In this document: one piece after another, positions 1-8,469 of the stretch | Position numbering within the stretch: the first letter of the stretch is position 1 | Layout of the letters: each line of letters begins with the position of its first letter | Source: Leifsonia sp. 466MF | GTDB taxonomy: Bacteria; Actinomycetota; Actinomycetes; Actinomycetales; Microbacteriaceae | NCBI RefSeq assembly: GCF_900100265.1 | Contig: NZ_LT629696.1 | Coordinates: 2,046,001 to 2,110,000, forward strand | Direction: 5' to 3' | DNA: 64,000 nt | Position numbers and translations under genes: made by a program | Notes under the pieces: model-generated | Told to the model about the DNA's origin: nothing | Databases searched by the model: none | The model's input: the letters and a program-made list of their open reading frames with translations, nothing else

Positions 1-1
1 G

Positions 2-2389
2 GACAAGGAGACCCTGCTCAACGACGCCATGCGCGAGGCCGCGGCCATCCGCGGCGCCGTCGCGACGGAGGCCGCCGAGCTGCGTGCCACCAGCAAGCGC
101 GAGGCGGCGGCCGTTCGGGCCGAGGCCGACCGCGAGGCGGCGGAGCTCAAAGCGGTCGCGTCGCGCGAGGCCGAGGCTGCCCGCGCCGAGGCGGCCGAGC
201 TCGACCGCACGATCGCCGCCCGGAAGGCGGAGCTCGAGAACGCCCTCGCCGACGACCGCGCCGCGTTCGAGCGCGAGGCCGCGCAGATCCGTCTCGACCT
301 CGACAAGCGCGTGGCCGAGACCGCCGACCGGCTCGCGGCCGAGGAGGCGGAGACCCGCAACGCGCTCGCCGCCGAGGCCGCCCAGGCGCGCGCCGACCTC
401 GCCGCAGAGGTCGAGGAGCAGCGCTCCTCCCTCGCCGCCGAGGCCGCACAGACCCGCGCGGATCTCGAGAACGAGGACAAGACGACCCGCCTCGCTCTGG
501 CCACGGAGGTCGAGCAGACGAAGAAGGCGCTCGCCGCCGAGGTCGCGCAGACCAAAGCCGCCCTGGCCGCCGAGGTCGAGCAGACCCGCTCGGCCCTCGA
601 CGCCGAGGTGACCGGCGCCCGAAGCGCCCTGACCGATGAAGTCGACCGCACGAAGGCCGAGCTCGCCGACGAGGTCACCCGCACGCGTTCCGCCCTCACC
701 GAGGAGGTCGAGCGCACCAAGTCGGAGCTGGAGACCGAGGTCACCACTACGCGCTCCGCGCTCGAGAACGAGGTGACCTCCGCCCGCGCCGCGCTCGAGA
801 ACGAGGTCACCACGACCCGATCCACCCTCGCAGAAGAGGTCGAGCGCACTCGCAAGCAGCTCGCCGACGACACCCTCCAGACCCGCACCACCCTGGAGAA
901 GGAGACGACGGAGACGCGAGCACGGCTGGAAGCCGACCGCGCCGCGACCGCGGCCCAGCTCGCCGCCGACCGCGAGCAGACGGCGAGCGAACTGGCCGCC
1001 GAGGTCGACAGCACGCGCGCCCGCCTGGCCGCGGAGGCCGACCGCCAGCGCCGCGAGCTGGAGGCCGAGGCCGCCGAACTGCGTGCGCAGCTCGCCTCCG
1101 AGGTGGATGCCGCCCGCACCTCGCTCGCCGACGAGATCGCTCGCGAGCGGAGCGCCGTCGAGGCCGAGCTCACCGCCGAGCGCGCCCGTCTGGCTGCGGA
1201 GGTCGAGTCGACGACCTCCGCCCTTGCCGCCGAGGTCGAGCAGACGAAGTCCGCCCTCGAGACGGAGGTCACCACGACCAAGGCCGCACTCGCCGCGGAG
1301 GTCGAGCAGACCACGTCCGCCCTGGAAACCGAGGTCACCACGACGAAGTCCGCTCTGACGGATGAGGTGGAGCGGACGCGGACCGAGCTGGCCGCGGAGG
1401 TCGACCAGACGAAGAAGGCGCTTGCCGCCGAGGTGGAGCAGACGAAGTCCGCTCTGGAGACCGAGGTCACCACCACGAAGTCCGCGCTTGCCGCCGAGGT
1501 CGAGCAGACCAAGAAGGCGCTCGCCGCCGAGGTGGAGCAGACGAAGTCGGCGCTCGCCGCCGAGTCCGAAGAGACGCGCAGCCGGCTCGCGGAGGACGTG
1601 CGCCGGACCACGGTCGAGCTCGCCGATCAGCGCGAGGCGACCGCGAACGAGCTCGCCGGCCAGCGTGAGCAGCAGCGGCTGGAGCTCGAACGGGATGCGG
1701 AGCGCACCCGCGTCGCGCTCGCCGACGAGGCCCAGCAGACGCGGGTCGCCCTCGAGAAGGAGACCGCGGAGGCCCGCGCCGAGGTCGCCCGTGAGACCGC
1801 CGAGGCCCGCACGGCGCTCGAGGCGGAGATCGCTCAGCGCACGGCCGAGTTCGAGCAGGAGGCGGCGAACGCCCGCGCCGCGCTCGACAACGAGCTCACG
1901 CAGCTGCGCACCTCCACCCTGGAGGAGCTGGATGCGCGCACGCGCGAGATCGCGCAGGCCCGCATCGACCTGGACGTCGAGCTGAAGGCCCGCCGCGACG
2001 AGGCCGAGAAGGAGTACCTCACGCGGCACCAGGAGGCGGTCGCCCAGACGCAGAAGTACCTCGACGAGGCCAACGTGCAGCTGGCGGACGCGGTCAAGCG
2101 CACCGCGCAGGCCCGATCCGAAGCCGAGGCATTCGAGGCGGAGGCCCGTCGCACGGTCACCGAGGCGAGGAAGAAGGCCGAAGAGACCGCCACGCAGGTC
2201 ATCCACGACGCCGAGGAGCGGGCCGCGGCTCTGCTCGAGGAGACGGAGGAGCGTACACAACGCCTCGTGGCGGACGCGGAAGAGCGCCTCGCCCAGATTA
2301 GGATTGAGCGCGAGGCTGTGGCCGGGTACTTCGAGAACCTGCGCGGCGTCCTTCAGCAGGCCGAAAGCGTGACTGCCGACCGCGACTGA
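2..2389 (+). CDS. Long hendecad-repeat coiled-coil protein (5' partial)
   Basis: The frame is open to the window edge, so the true start lies upstream; at least 795 residues are present. Nearly all of it is Ala/Glu/Arg/Thr-rich coiled coil. Roughly from residue 105 to 640 (counting from the ATG at 29) it is built of 11-residue units of the type ALAAEVEQTKS, with positions Leu-3 and Val-6 the most constant, so a hendecad rather than heptad pattern. The last 150 residues lose the repeat but stay helical (EKEYLTRHQEAVAQTQ). No enzymatic motif or membrane segment is seen. Similar architecture is known in actinobacterial polar or cytoskeletal coiled-coil proteins (Scy/FilP type); assigning that role here is inference. 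It is followed 13 bp later by a permease gene. Confidence 0.75.
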   Translation, partial: DKETLLNDAMREAAAIRGAVATEAAELRATSKREAAAVRAEADREAAELKAVASREAEAARAEAAELDRTIAARKAELENALADDRAAFEREAAQIRLDLDKRVAETADRLAAEEAETRNALAAEAAQARADLAAEVEEQRSSLAAEAAQTRADLENEDKTTRLALATEVEQTKKALAAEVAQTKAALAAEVEQTRSALDAEVTGARSALTDEVDRTKAELADEVTRTRSALTEEVERTKSELETEVTTTRSALENEVTSARAALENEVTTTRSTLAEEVERTRKQLADDTLQTRTTLEKETTETRARLEADRAATAAQLAADREQTASELAAEVDSTRARLAAEADRQRRELEAEAAELRAQLASEVDAARTSLADEIARERSAVEAELTAERARLAAEVESTTSALAAEVEQTKSALETEVTTTKAALAAEVEQTTSALETEVTTTKSALTDEVERTRTELAAEVDQTKKALAAEVEQTKSALETEVTTTKSALAAEVEQTKKALAAEVEQTKSALAAESEETRSRLAEDVRRTTVELADQREATANELAGQREQQRLELERDAERTRVALADEAQQTRVALEKETAEARAEVARETAEARTALEAEIAQRTAEFEQEAANARAALDNELTQLRTSTLEELDARTREIAQARIDLDVELKARRDEAEKEYLTRHQEAVAQTQKYLDEANVQLADAVKRTAQARSEAEAFEAEARRTVTEARKKAEETATQVIHDAEERAAALLEETEERTQRLVADAEERLAQIRIEREAVAGYFENLRGVLQQAESVTADRD
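330..1910 (+). repeat. Degenerate 33-bp in-gene tandem repeats
   Basis: The hendecad units are visible in the DNA as 33-bp direct repeats (core gccgaggtcgagcagac followed by aag/acc). Copies around 1240-1560 are nearly identical, which suggests recent unit duplication or conversion; earlier and later copies are more diverged. Confidence 0.7.
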
Positions 2390-2402
2390 CCCAGGGGGAA
2401 CC

Positions 2403-3440
2403 ATGAAGATCCAGAACCCGTTCCGCCTCGGCCTCATCGGCGCCCTCGGAGTCGGGCTCGGGATCCTCATCCTCAGCGCGATCACCAGCCTCGCGACGAT
2501 CATCACGTACATCGGTGCCGCGCTGTTCCTGGCGCTCGGCATCGAGCCACTGATCTCGTTCCTCGAGCGCCGCAAGTTCCCGCGCTGGCTGGCCCTCGTC
2601 GTCTCGCTCGTGGTCATTATCGGCGCCTTCATCGGCCTGATCTGGGCGATCGTCCCGGTCGCGATCAGCCAGGCCACCCAGCTCGTCCAGAACACCATCA
2701 CCTGGGTGAACAACGGCGACGCCGAGAAGTGGTTCCTCAGCCTCCAGCATCAGTTCCCCGGCATCGTCAACCAGCAGAACATCGACGCGGTCACCGAGTG
2801 GCTGCAGAAGAACCTGCCGGACATCACGTCCAAGGTGCTGCAGACCGGTGTCGGCATCGTCCAGGGCGTGTTCGGCGTCGTGATCGTCCTCATCCTGACC
2901 ATCTACTTCACGGCTTCGCTGCCGGCGATCAAGCGCTCCGCATACCAGCTCGTGCCGGCCTCCCGCCGGGCGCGGTTCGCCGACCTGGGCGACCAGATTA
3001 CGGACTCCGTCGGCAAGTACGTCATGGGGCAGGTCCTGCTGGCCCTCGTCAACGGCATCCTGAGCGCGATCTTCCTGACGGTGATCGGCGCGAAGTTCCC
3101 CATCCTGCTCGCGTCGATCGCGTTCTTCTTCTCGTTGATCCCGCTGGTCGGAACGATCACCGGTTCCGTGATCATCGTCGCGGTCTGTTTCCTGTCCGGA
3201 ACACCGACCGCAATCGCCGCGGCGATCTACTACCTGATCTACATGCAGGTGGAGGCGTATGTGCTCAGCCCGCGCATCATGAACCGCGCGGTCTCCGTTC
3301 CCGGCGCCCTCGTCGTCGTCGCCGCTCTCGCCGGCGGTACGCTGCTCGGCATCCTCGGGGCGCTCGTCGCGATCCCGTTCGCGGCGGCCATCCTGCTGAT
3401 CGTCAAGCAGGTCGTCATCCCGCGTCAGAACGAGCTTTGA
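2403..3440 (+). CDS. AI-2E family permease (membrane protein)
   Basis: 345 residues, the usual length of the AI-2E/PerM (PF01594) family. The N-terminus has two or three hydrophobic helices (residues about 10-40 and 60-85), then a long soluble stretch with amphipathic helices, then four or five C-terminal membrane segments. The family hallmark near the end, GTLLGILGALVAIPFAAAI, is present. The start ATG is preceded by a Shine-Dalgarno-like agggggaa. The gene follows the coiled-coil gene closely and is probably cotranscribed with it. Substrates of this family vary (quorum signal export, Na+/H+ exchange), so none is assigned. It ends 13 bp from a convergent gene. Confidence 0.85.
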   Translation: MKIQNPFRLGLIGALGVGLGILILSAITSLATIITYIGAALFLALGIEPLISFLERRKFPRWLALVVSLVVIIGAFIGLIWAIVPVAISQATQLVQNTITWVNNGDAEKWFLSLQHQFPGIVNQQNIDAVTEWLQKNLPDITSKVLQTGVGIVQGVFGVVIVLILTIYFTASLPAIKRSAYQLVPASRRARFADLGDQITDSVGKYVMGQVLLALVNGILSAIFLTVIGAKFPILLASIAFFFSLIPLVGTITGSVIIVAVCFLSGTPTAIAAAIYYLIYMQVEAYVLSPRIMNRAVSVPGALVVVAALAGGTLLGILGALVAIPFAAAILLIVKQVVIPRQNEL

Positions 3441-3453
3441 CGACCTTCACGCT

Positions 3454-4218
3454 CTAGGACGCGGGCGGCGGCCACTCGGTCGGCAGCGGCAGAGCGGAGG
3501 GGTTGATCCGCTGAACGATCTCACTGAGCACCCGGCGGGTCTGGTTCTCCCCCACCCACAGGTGCTTCCCGCCCTCCACATCGACCAGCTCGATCTGCGG
3601 CAGCGGGCGGAACCGCTCGGCCGCCTCCGCCGGACGCAGATAGTCGTCCAGTTCCGGGATCAGCGCGACGATCGGGCGGTGGTCCCCGGCCCACGCGGCC
3701 AGGTGCTCCGGCTTCGCCCGGTGCAGGGGCGGAGACAGCAGGATGACGCCGTCGACCGGGAACTCGCGCCCGTACATGAGAGCCAGCTCGGTGCCGAACG
3801 ACCAGCCGAGGAGCCAGGGATGCGGGAGGCCGCGCTCGGCGACGAACGCCATCGCCGCCTCCACGTCGAACCGCTCGCCGACACCGTGGTCGAAGGAGCC
3901 CTGACTGCGTCCGCGCGGCGAGGTGGTGCCGCGGGTGTTGAATCGCAGCACCGCGATGTCCGCCAGCGCGGGAAGCCGGCCGGCCGCCTTGCGCAGGATG
4001 TGCGAGTCCATGAACCCGCCGCCGGTCGGGAGCGGGTGGAGCGTGACCAGGGTCGCGACCGGCTCGCGGTCGAGCGGGCTCGCCAACTCACCGACCAGCG
4101 TGAGGCCGTCGGCGGTGTGCAGCTCGATGTCCTCGCGGTGGGCGGGAAGCTCGACGCCGCCGCGGATCTCGACGGGCTCGCCGCTGGTGCTCTGCGTGCT
4201 CACGTTCTCGGTCGTCAT
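3454..4218 (-). CDS. Alpha/beta hydrolase
   Basis: 254 residues. The alpha/beta-hydrolase nucleophile elbow is GWSFG with Ser140. His219 (GGKHLW) and Asp191/192 (PELDD) are in place to complete the triad, and the oxyanion-hole region is HPLPTGGGFMDS. A frame extension exists upstream, but the ATG at 4218 has a clean GGAGG 5 nt ahead, so it is preferred. Substrate is unknown; this serine-hydrolase subtype is common in actinobacteria. Its start overlaps the stop of the upstream 99-residue gene by 4 bases (ATGA), so the two are translationally coupled. Confidence 0.85.
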   Translation of the reverse strand: MTTENVSTQSTSGEPVEIRGGVELPAHREDIELHTADGLTLVGELASPLDREPVATLVTLHPLPTGGGFMDSHILRKAAGRLPALADIAVLRFNTRGTTSPRGRSQGSFDHGVGERFDVEAAMAFVAERGLPHPWLLGWSFGTELALMYGREFPVDGVILLSPPLHRAKPEHLAAWAGDHRPIVALIPELDDYLRPAEAAERFRPLPQIELVDVEGGKHLWVGENQTRRVLSEIVQRINPSALPLPTEWPPPAS

Positions 4219-4514
4219 GCGATCCTCCAGCAGGACTCGTGCCAGTGCCGTCGTGCGGCCAGGTCGGCCGCATCCCCCAGAACGCCGTCGGCGCGCCACG
4301 CGACGAGGTGCGCGATGCCTGGCGCGATGTCACGTCCGCAGCCGGGGCACCGATAGCTCTTCTGCGCCTGCGCGGCCGAGACGGGTTGGACGTTCCACTC
4401 CACACCGCGCCGCACCTCGGTGCGCCGCCAGCCGGAGAGCAGCCGCTCCAGGCCGTCCGGCTCGTCGTCCTTGCGACCGCCCTGGCGGCCTCGGGGACGG
4501 TTCGAACGCGGCAT
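4215..4514 (-). CDS. Small Cys/His protein, putative zinc binding
   Basis: 99 residues. The N-terminus is strongly basic (RSNRPRGRQGGRK). The C-terminal half holds Cys56-x2-Cys59 and His90-x-His92-x2-Cys95, a spacing suitable for one structural zinc. No known enzyme motif is recognised. The gene is coupled by an ATGA overlap to the downstream hydrolase. A TAAACT box 6 nt before the ATG suggests a leaderless message that starts the two-gene operon. Function unknown. Confidence 0.7.
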   Translation of the reverse strand: MPRSNRPRGRQGGRKDDEPDGLERLLSGWRRTEVRRGVEWNVQPVSAAQAQKSYRCPGCGRDIAPGIAHLVAWRADGVLGDAADLAARRHWHESCWRIA

Positions 4515-4520
4515 ACGACC

Positions 4521-4526
4521 AGTTTA
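4521..4526 (-). promoter_or_regulatory. -10 box of leaderless promoter (small Cys/His gene)
   Basis: TAAACT on the minus strand, 6 nt before the ATG at 4514, with no Shine-Dalgarno; fits a transcript starting at or near the start codon. Confidence 0.5.
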
Positions 4527-4595
4527 GGCACGCGGATCGTGCGTGCCGGTCACGGGTGACCGCGGGTCAGCGCGACGCTCAGCTCGAGCCGAGGC

Positions 4596-5354
4596 TCAGT
4601 ACCAGCCCTGGCTCTGCCACACGCCCCAGGCGCCGCAGGGAGTGCCGTAGCGCCCGGCGATGTAGCCGAGACCCCAGTTGATCTGCACCGACGCGTCGGT
4701 CTCCCAGCCTGGCCCCATCTTGCTGCCGGGGAGCGCCTGCGGGATGCCGTACGCGCCGCTCGGGTTCGACGCGTTGACGCGCCAGCCGGATTCGTGGCTC
4801 CACAGGGTGTCGAGGCAGCCCCACTGGTCATCGCCCCACCCGCGCGCCTGCATCATCTGGTAGCCGATGTCCCGGGCGGTGCCGGCGGTCGGAATCGGTG
4901 CGCTCGGGGCGGCACCTCCCCCGGACGACTTCTTGGCGGACGGCTTCGGGGTGGGTGTCGGCGTCGGAGTGGGCTTCGGCTTCTCCTTGACCGTGACCGC
5001 ATCGCGCGTGATGGTCGGGCCGGCCGCATCCGGAGCGGTCAGGTTCTGGGTGGGAGCGCCGTCGTAGCGCTGCGTGGTGGGGATCTCCTGAAGCGACTCG
5101 GCATAGGCCGGCGTCGTGGTCGTGCCGGAGAACGGATCGACCACATTGACCAGTGCGAACCCCACGGCGGCGGTGAACGCGAAGCCCAGAAGGGTCGCTC
5201 GCGACCGGATGTGCGGTCGCCGGGATCGCTTGAACGCGACGCCGACCGGGTTGGCCGGAGTCAGCGGCACGATCTCTGCTGCTGCTGCTCGTCTACCCAC
5301 GATCACAGAACGATAACGGACATCGGGCTCAGAACCAAGAATCGACGCCCGCAC
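4596..5354 (-). CDS. Secreted/anchored transglycosylase-like protein
   Basis: About 252 residues from a GTG directly after the upstream stop codon (TGA-GTG). Residues 43-53 are basic and 54-72 hydrophobic (signal or anchor helix), followed by a Thr/Pro linker with repeated TP and KP (124-142). A C-terminal domain (about 160-252) reads CLDTLWSHESGW...NPSGAYGIPQAL, the lysozyme-like fold of bacterial SLT/resuscitation-type lytic transglycosylases with Glu188 as the likely acid. Cys180 and Cys240 could form a disulfide. A cell-wall glycan cleaving role outside the membrane is inferred. The exact start is uncertain, because in-frame GTG codons also occur about 17-19 residues later. It is adjacent to a DivIVA-domain gene. 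Confidence 0.75.
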   Translation of the reverse strand: MRASILGSEPDVRYRSVIVGRRAAAAEIVPLTPANPVGVAFKRSRRPHIRSRATLLGFAFTAAVGFALVNVVDPFSGTTTTPAYAESLQEIPTTQRYDGAPTQNLTAPDAAGPTITRDAVTVKEKPKPTPTPTPTPKPSAKKSSGGGAAPSAPIPTAGTARDIGYQMMQARGWGDDQWGCLDTLWSHESGWRVNASNPSGAYGIPQALPGSKMGPGWETDASVQINWGLGYIAGRYGTPCGAWGVWQSQGWY

Positions 5355-5900
5355 TCAGCGAACCGCCAGCATGACATCGGTGACGCTGTCGAGCAGCAGA
5401 TCGACCTGGACCTCCCGGTATCCGCCCCGCTGCTCGCGGAACGTGACCGTCCGGACCTCCTCGACGCTCATCGGCCGGCCGTCCTGGAAATAGCGGACCA
5501 GCCGGTTGGCGAACCGGTCGACGTCGTTGCGGTTGTAGCCGAGCGTGAGGAAGCTGACCCGGTCGAACCGGTGCCCGAGCGGACGGTCGAGGCGGTTCAG
5601 GACGACCTGCGCGGTCGTGCGCGCCTCCTCGAACCACGAGGCATCGCCCTGGCGGCTGCGGATGGCCTCGCGCTCCCGGGCCGCGAACGCGTCCTCCAGA
5701 CGCTCCAGCGCGGCATCCACGTGCGTCGTGGAGTATCCGCCCTTGGCCATCGAGAACGCCGCGTGGCGGATGTCGGCGGCCGTCAGCGAGGGAGCGTCCT
5801 CGTCGGCGTCGTACGCCCGGCGCGCCAGCTTGAGGAACTCATCCACCTGTTCGACGTCATAGCCCGGCTTGGACTTGGGGCTGCGGGGGAAGGTGCTCAC
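5355..5900 (-). CDS. DivIVA-domain protein
   Basis: 181 residues with two DivIVA-like membrane-tip motifs: GYDVEQVDEFL near residue 13 and LGYNRNDVDRFANRLV near residue 120. The segments after each are helical (ALERLEDAFAAREREAI). It lacks the long coiled coil of Wag31 and so resembles the shorter actinobacterial DivIVA-domain proteins of unknown detailed role, probably at poles or septa. It lies 12 bp after cdsA and likely forms the end of the rpsB/pyrH-cdsA series. GTG start after ggggga. Confidence 0.75.
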   Translation of the reverse strand: MSTFPRSPKSKPGYDVEQVDEFLKLARRAYDADEDAPSLTAADIRHAAFSMAKGGYSTTHVDAALERLEDAFAAREREAIRSRQGDASWFEEARTTAQVVLNRLDRPLGHRFDRVSFLTLGYNRNDVDRFANRLVRYFQDGRPMSVEEVRTVTFREQRGGYREVQVDLLLDSVTDVMLAVR

Positions 5901-5912
5901 TCCCCCATTCTG

Positions 5913-6953
5913 TCATCGGAAGATGAGGAACAGGACGTAGGTGGCCGCCGCCGACGGCAGGATCGAGTCGAGCCGGTCGAGGAAACCGCCGTGGCCGGGC
6001 AGCCACGAGCTCATGTCCTTGATGCCCAGATCGCGCTTGATGAGCGACTCGGCGAGGTCGCCCGCTGTCGCGGTCAGCAGCAGGACGACGCCGAAGACGA
6101 TGCCGAACCACCAGACCTCGCCCAGCATGAACACCGACAGCAGGACGCCCGCGATGATCGCCGCGGCGGCCGCTCCGGCGAACCCCTCCCACGTCTTCTT
6201 CGGGCTGATGGTCGGCGCCATCGGGTGCTTGCCCCACGACAGGCCGCTCACGTAGGCGCCGGTGTCGACCGAGACGACGAGGATGAGGAACGCGAGCACC
6301 CACCACTCGCCGCCCGGCTCCGCGAGAAGCAGGATGACGAAGCTGGCCAGCAGGGTCACGTACAGCTGGGCGAAGACCGACCACAGCAGGTCCCGGCCGA
6401 GGGCGCCGGGGCCGCGCCGGGAGGCGGGGACGAACAACTCCTCGACCAGACGCCAGACGACGACGAGCAGGATGCCGGCGGTGAGCGCGACGAGCATGCC
6501 GCCCGCGTGCAGGAAGAACGTGGCCGGGACGATGCCGACCGCGGCGATCACGGTCGGGATGCGGGGCACACGGCGTCCGGACCCGCGGAACGCCTGCGCC
6601 AGCTCGAAACTGGCGAATCCGGCCATCGCCATCCCGAACACCAGGAACAGCTCTTTGATGAAGATCAGGCTCACCAGGACCAGCGCGCCCACGGCGAGGC
6701 CGATCACGATCGCGAGGATCAGGTTGCGGCCCGTGCGCTCGGCGATCCGCTCGTTCGTGGCATCGAGCTGCGCTTTCCGCGCTTGCACCTGACGCTCGAA
6801 GTCGGCGCGGGTGGCCTGCACCTGGGCGCGGAACTCCTCCCGCGAGCGTGCCTTGCCCTTGCGACCGTGCAGTTCGGGCCCGCCAGGAGGCAGCGGTGCT
6901 CCCGGCGTCGGCGCCCCCTGCGTCGGCGCCCCGGGGCTGCTCTCGTCGGTCAT
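5913..6953 (-). CDS. cdsA: Phosphatidate cytidylyltransferase
   Basis: 346 residues. Makes CDP-diacylglycerol from phosphatidic acid and CTP in the cytoplasmic membrane, the branch point for phospholipids. There is a soluble Pro/Gly-rich and helical N-terminus of about 70 residues, then about eight membrane helices. The CDP-alcohol synthase signature is complete: KRDLGIKDMSSWLPGHGG followed by FLDRLDS. SPKKTWEGFAG, also typical of CdsA, is present. It lies 3 bp after frr, the standard order in actinobacteria. Confidence 0.95.
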   Translation of the reverse strand: MTDESSPGAPTQGAPTPGAPLPPGGPELHGRKGKARSREEFRAQVQATRADFERQVQARKAQLDATNERIAERTGRNLILAIVIGLAVGALVLVSLIFIKELFLVFGMAMAGFASFELAQAFRGSGRRVPRIPTVIAAVGIVPATFFLHAGGMLVALTAGILLVVVWRLVEELFVPASRRGPGALGRDLLWSVFAQLYVTLLASFVILLLAEPGGEWWVLAFLILVVSVDTGAYVSGLSWGKHPMAPTISPKKTWEGFAGAAAAAIIAGVLLSVFMLGEVWWFGIVFGVVLLLTATAGDLAESLIKRDLGIKDMSSWLPGHGGFLDRLDSILPSAAATYVLFLIFR

Positions 6954-6956
6954 CGG

Positions 6957-7511
6957 CTAGACCTCGAGGAGTTCGGCTTCCTTGCGCTTCAGGGCGTCGT
7001 CGACCGCGTCGACGTGAGTGCGCGTGATCGCCTCGAGCTCCTTCTCGGCGCGGGCAAGCTCGTCGTCGCCGACCTCGCCCTTCAGCGCATCCAGGTCGTC
7101 CTTCGACCGACGGCGGATGTTGCGCAGCGCGACCTTGGCGTCCTCGCCCTTGCCGCGGACGATCTTGACGAACTCCTTTCGACGGTCCTCGGTGAGCTCG
7201 GGCAGGGTGACCCGGACGATCTCGCCGTCGTTGCCGACATTGGCCGAGAGGTTGGGCATGTTGACGATGGCCTTCTCGATGTCCTTCAGCGCCGACTTGT
7301 CGTAAGGCGTGACCAGCAGGACGCGGGCCTCGGGGTTCTGGAGGCCGGCCAGCTGGGCGAGCGGCGTCGGCGAACCGTAGTAGTCGACCAGCACCTTCTG
7401 GAACAGTGCCGGGTTGGCCCGGCCCGCGCTCACGGTGCCGAAGTCCTCCCTCGCCGCGTCCACGGTCTTGCTCATGCGCTGACGGGCATCGGAAATCACA
7501 TCCGCGATCAC
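6957..7511 (-). CDS. frr: Ribosome recycling factor
   Basis: 184 residues, the family length. It starts [20 protein letters not shown] and contains [14 protein letters not shown] and the tRNA-mimic three-helix bundle ([20 protein letters not shown]). Together with EF-G it splits post-termination ribosomes. GTG start with AAGGAGAAACC ahead. It is followed at once by cdsA and preceded by pyrH 101 bp away, with a GC-rich hairpin between them. Confidence 0.97.
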   Translation of the reverse strand: MIADVISDARQRMSKTVDAAREDFGTVSAGRANPALFQKVLVDYYGSPTPLAQLAGLQNPEARVLLVTPYDKSALKDIEKAIVNMPNLSANVGNDGEIVRVTLPELTEDRRKEFVKIVRGKGEDAKVALRNIRRRSKDDLDALKGEVGDDELARAEKELEAITRTHVDAVDDALKRKEAELLEV

Positions 7512-7561
7512 GGTTTCTCCTTCAGATCGGTGGGTCGCTGTCTAGTCTATTGCGCGGTCAC

Positions 7562-7590
7562 GCCGCCGCCGGTGCCGGACCGGCGGCGGC
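7562..7590 (-). terminator. GC-rich hairpin between pyrH and frr
   Basis: A perfect 12-bp stem (gccgccgccggt and its complement) with a 5-nt loop lies 23 bp after the pyrH stop. There is no T-run after it on either strand, so it may be a partial terminator or RNA stabiliser. A TAGACT box further downstream could restart transcription for frr. Confidence 0.4.
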
Positions 7591-7612
7591 ATTGAAGACC
7601 AGCGCTGGCCGT

Positions 7613-8341
7613 TCAGCCGAGGAGAGTGCCGATCTCGGCGCCGAGCAGAGCAGCCGTGACGTTGCCGGCCGGCTCGATCCCGAAGATGCGCATCGGCATC
7701 CCGTTGTCCATGCACAGGCTGAGGGCCGTCGAGTCGACCGCCTTCAGGTTCTGCTGCAGGGCCTCCTGGTGGCTGATCTGGTCGATCTTGCGCGCATCGG
7801 GGTTGGTGCGCGGGTCGTCGTCGTACATGCCGTCGACGCCGTTCTTGGCGACCAGCACGACGTCGGCGCTGATCTCGAGTGCCCGCTGCGCGGCGACCGT
7901 GTCGGTCGAGAAGTACGGGAGCCCGGCGCCGGCGCCGAAGATGACGACCCGGCCCTTCTCGAGGTGCCGCTCCGCTCGGCGCGGGATGTACGGCTCGGCG
8001 ACCTGGGTCATCGAGATCGCCGACTGGACGCGGGTCTCGGCACCCGCCTGCTCCAGGAAGTCCTGCAGCGCGAGCGAGTTCATGACCGTGCCGAGCATGC
8101 CCATGTAGTCGGCGCGACCGCGGTCCATGCCGCGCTGCGAGAGCTCGGCCCCGCGGAAGAAGTTGCCGCCGCCGACGACGATGGCGATCTCCACATCCTG
8201 TGCCGCCTGCGCGATCTCACGCGCGATGCTGCTGACGATGTCCGGGTTGACGCCGAGCTGTCCGCCGCCGAACGCTTCGCCGGAGAGTTTGAGAAGGACC
8301 CTGCGTCGCTGTGAAGGATGTCTCTGGGTGGCTGCCGACAT
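7613..8341 (-). CDS. pyrH: UMP kinase
   Basis: 242 residues. Phosphorylates UMP to UDP in pyrimidine synthesis. Amino-acid-kinase family motifs are present: [11 protein letters not shown] at the N-terminus, [28 protein letters not shown] and [14 protein letters not shown]. The start ATG has GGAAGGA 11 nt upstream. It sits between tsf, whose terminator precedes it, and frr. Confidence 0.96.
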   Translation of the reverse strand: MSAATQRHPSQRRRVLLKLSGEAFGGGQLGVNPDIVSSIAREIAQAAQDVEIAIVVGGGNFFRGAELSQRGMDRGRADYMGMLGTVMNSLALQDFLEQAGAETRVQSAISMTQVAEPYIPRRAERHLEKGRVVIFGAGAGLPYFSTDTVAAQRALEISADVVLVAKNGVDGMYDDDPRTNPDARKIDQISHQEALQQNLKAVDSTALSLCMDNGMPMRIFGIEPAGNVTAALLGAEIGTLLG

Positions 8342-8420
8342 GCGTGAATAGCGTCCTTCCGTGCGTGGTTCTGGTTAAAGCTAGTGGGTGCTCGCGGGAG
8401 AGGGACATCCTCCCGCGCAC

Positions 8421-8460
8421 AGAAAAGGAGTCCGGATCGTGTTCACGATCCGGACTCCTT
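8421..8460 (-). terminator. Rho-independent terminator after tsf
   Basis: A 17-bp perfect inverted repeat (8425-8441 with 8444-8460) and, on the minus strand, TTTTCT at the 3' edge. It lies 10 bp beyond the tsf stop and separates rpsB-tsf from pyrH. Confidence 0.9.
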
Positions 8461-8469
8461 CATGATCTG

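Noticed and set aside
2298-2750. Minus-strand frame opposite the permease start
   Set aside because: Antisense shadow with low-complexity acidic translation; no ribosome site.
4794-7595. Long plus-strand open frame opposite divIVA-like, cdsA and frr
   Set aside because: Antisense shadow of three recognised genes; no ribosome-binding site and no recognisable domain.
8217-8420. Small minus-strand frame over the pyrH start
   Set aside because: Overlaps pyrH out of frame and its upstream half is the pyrH leader; no motif.
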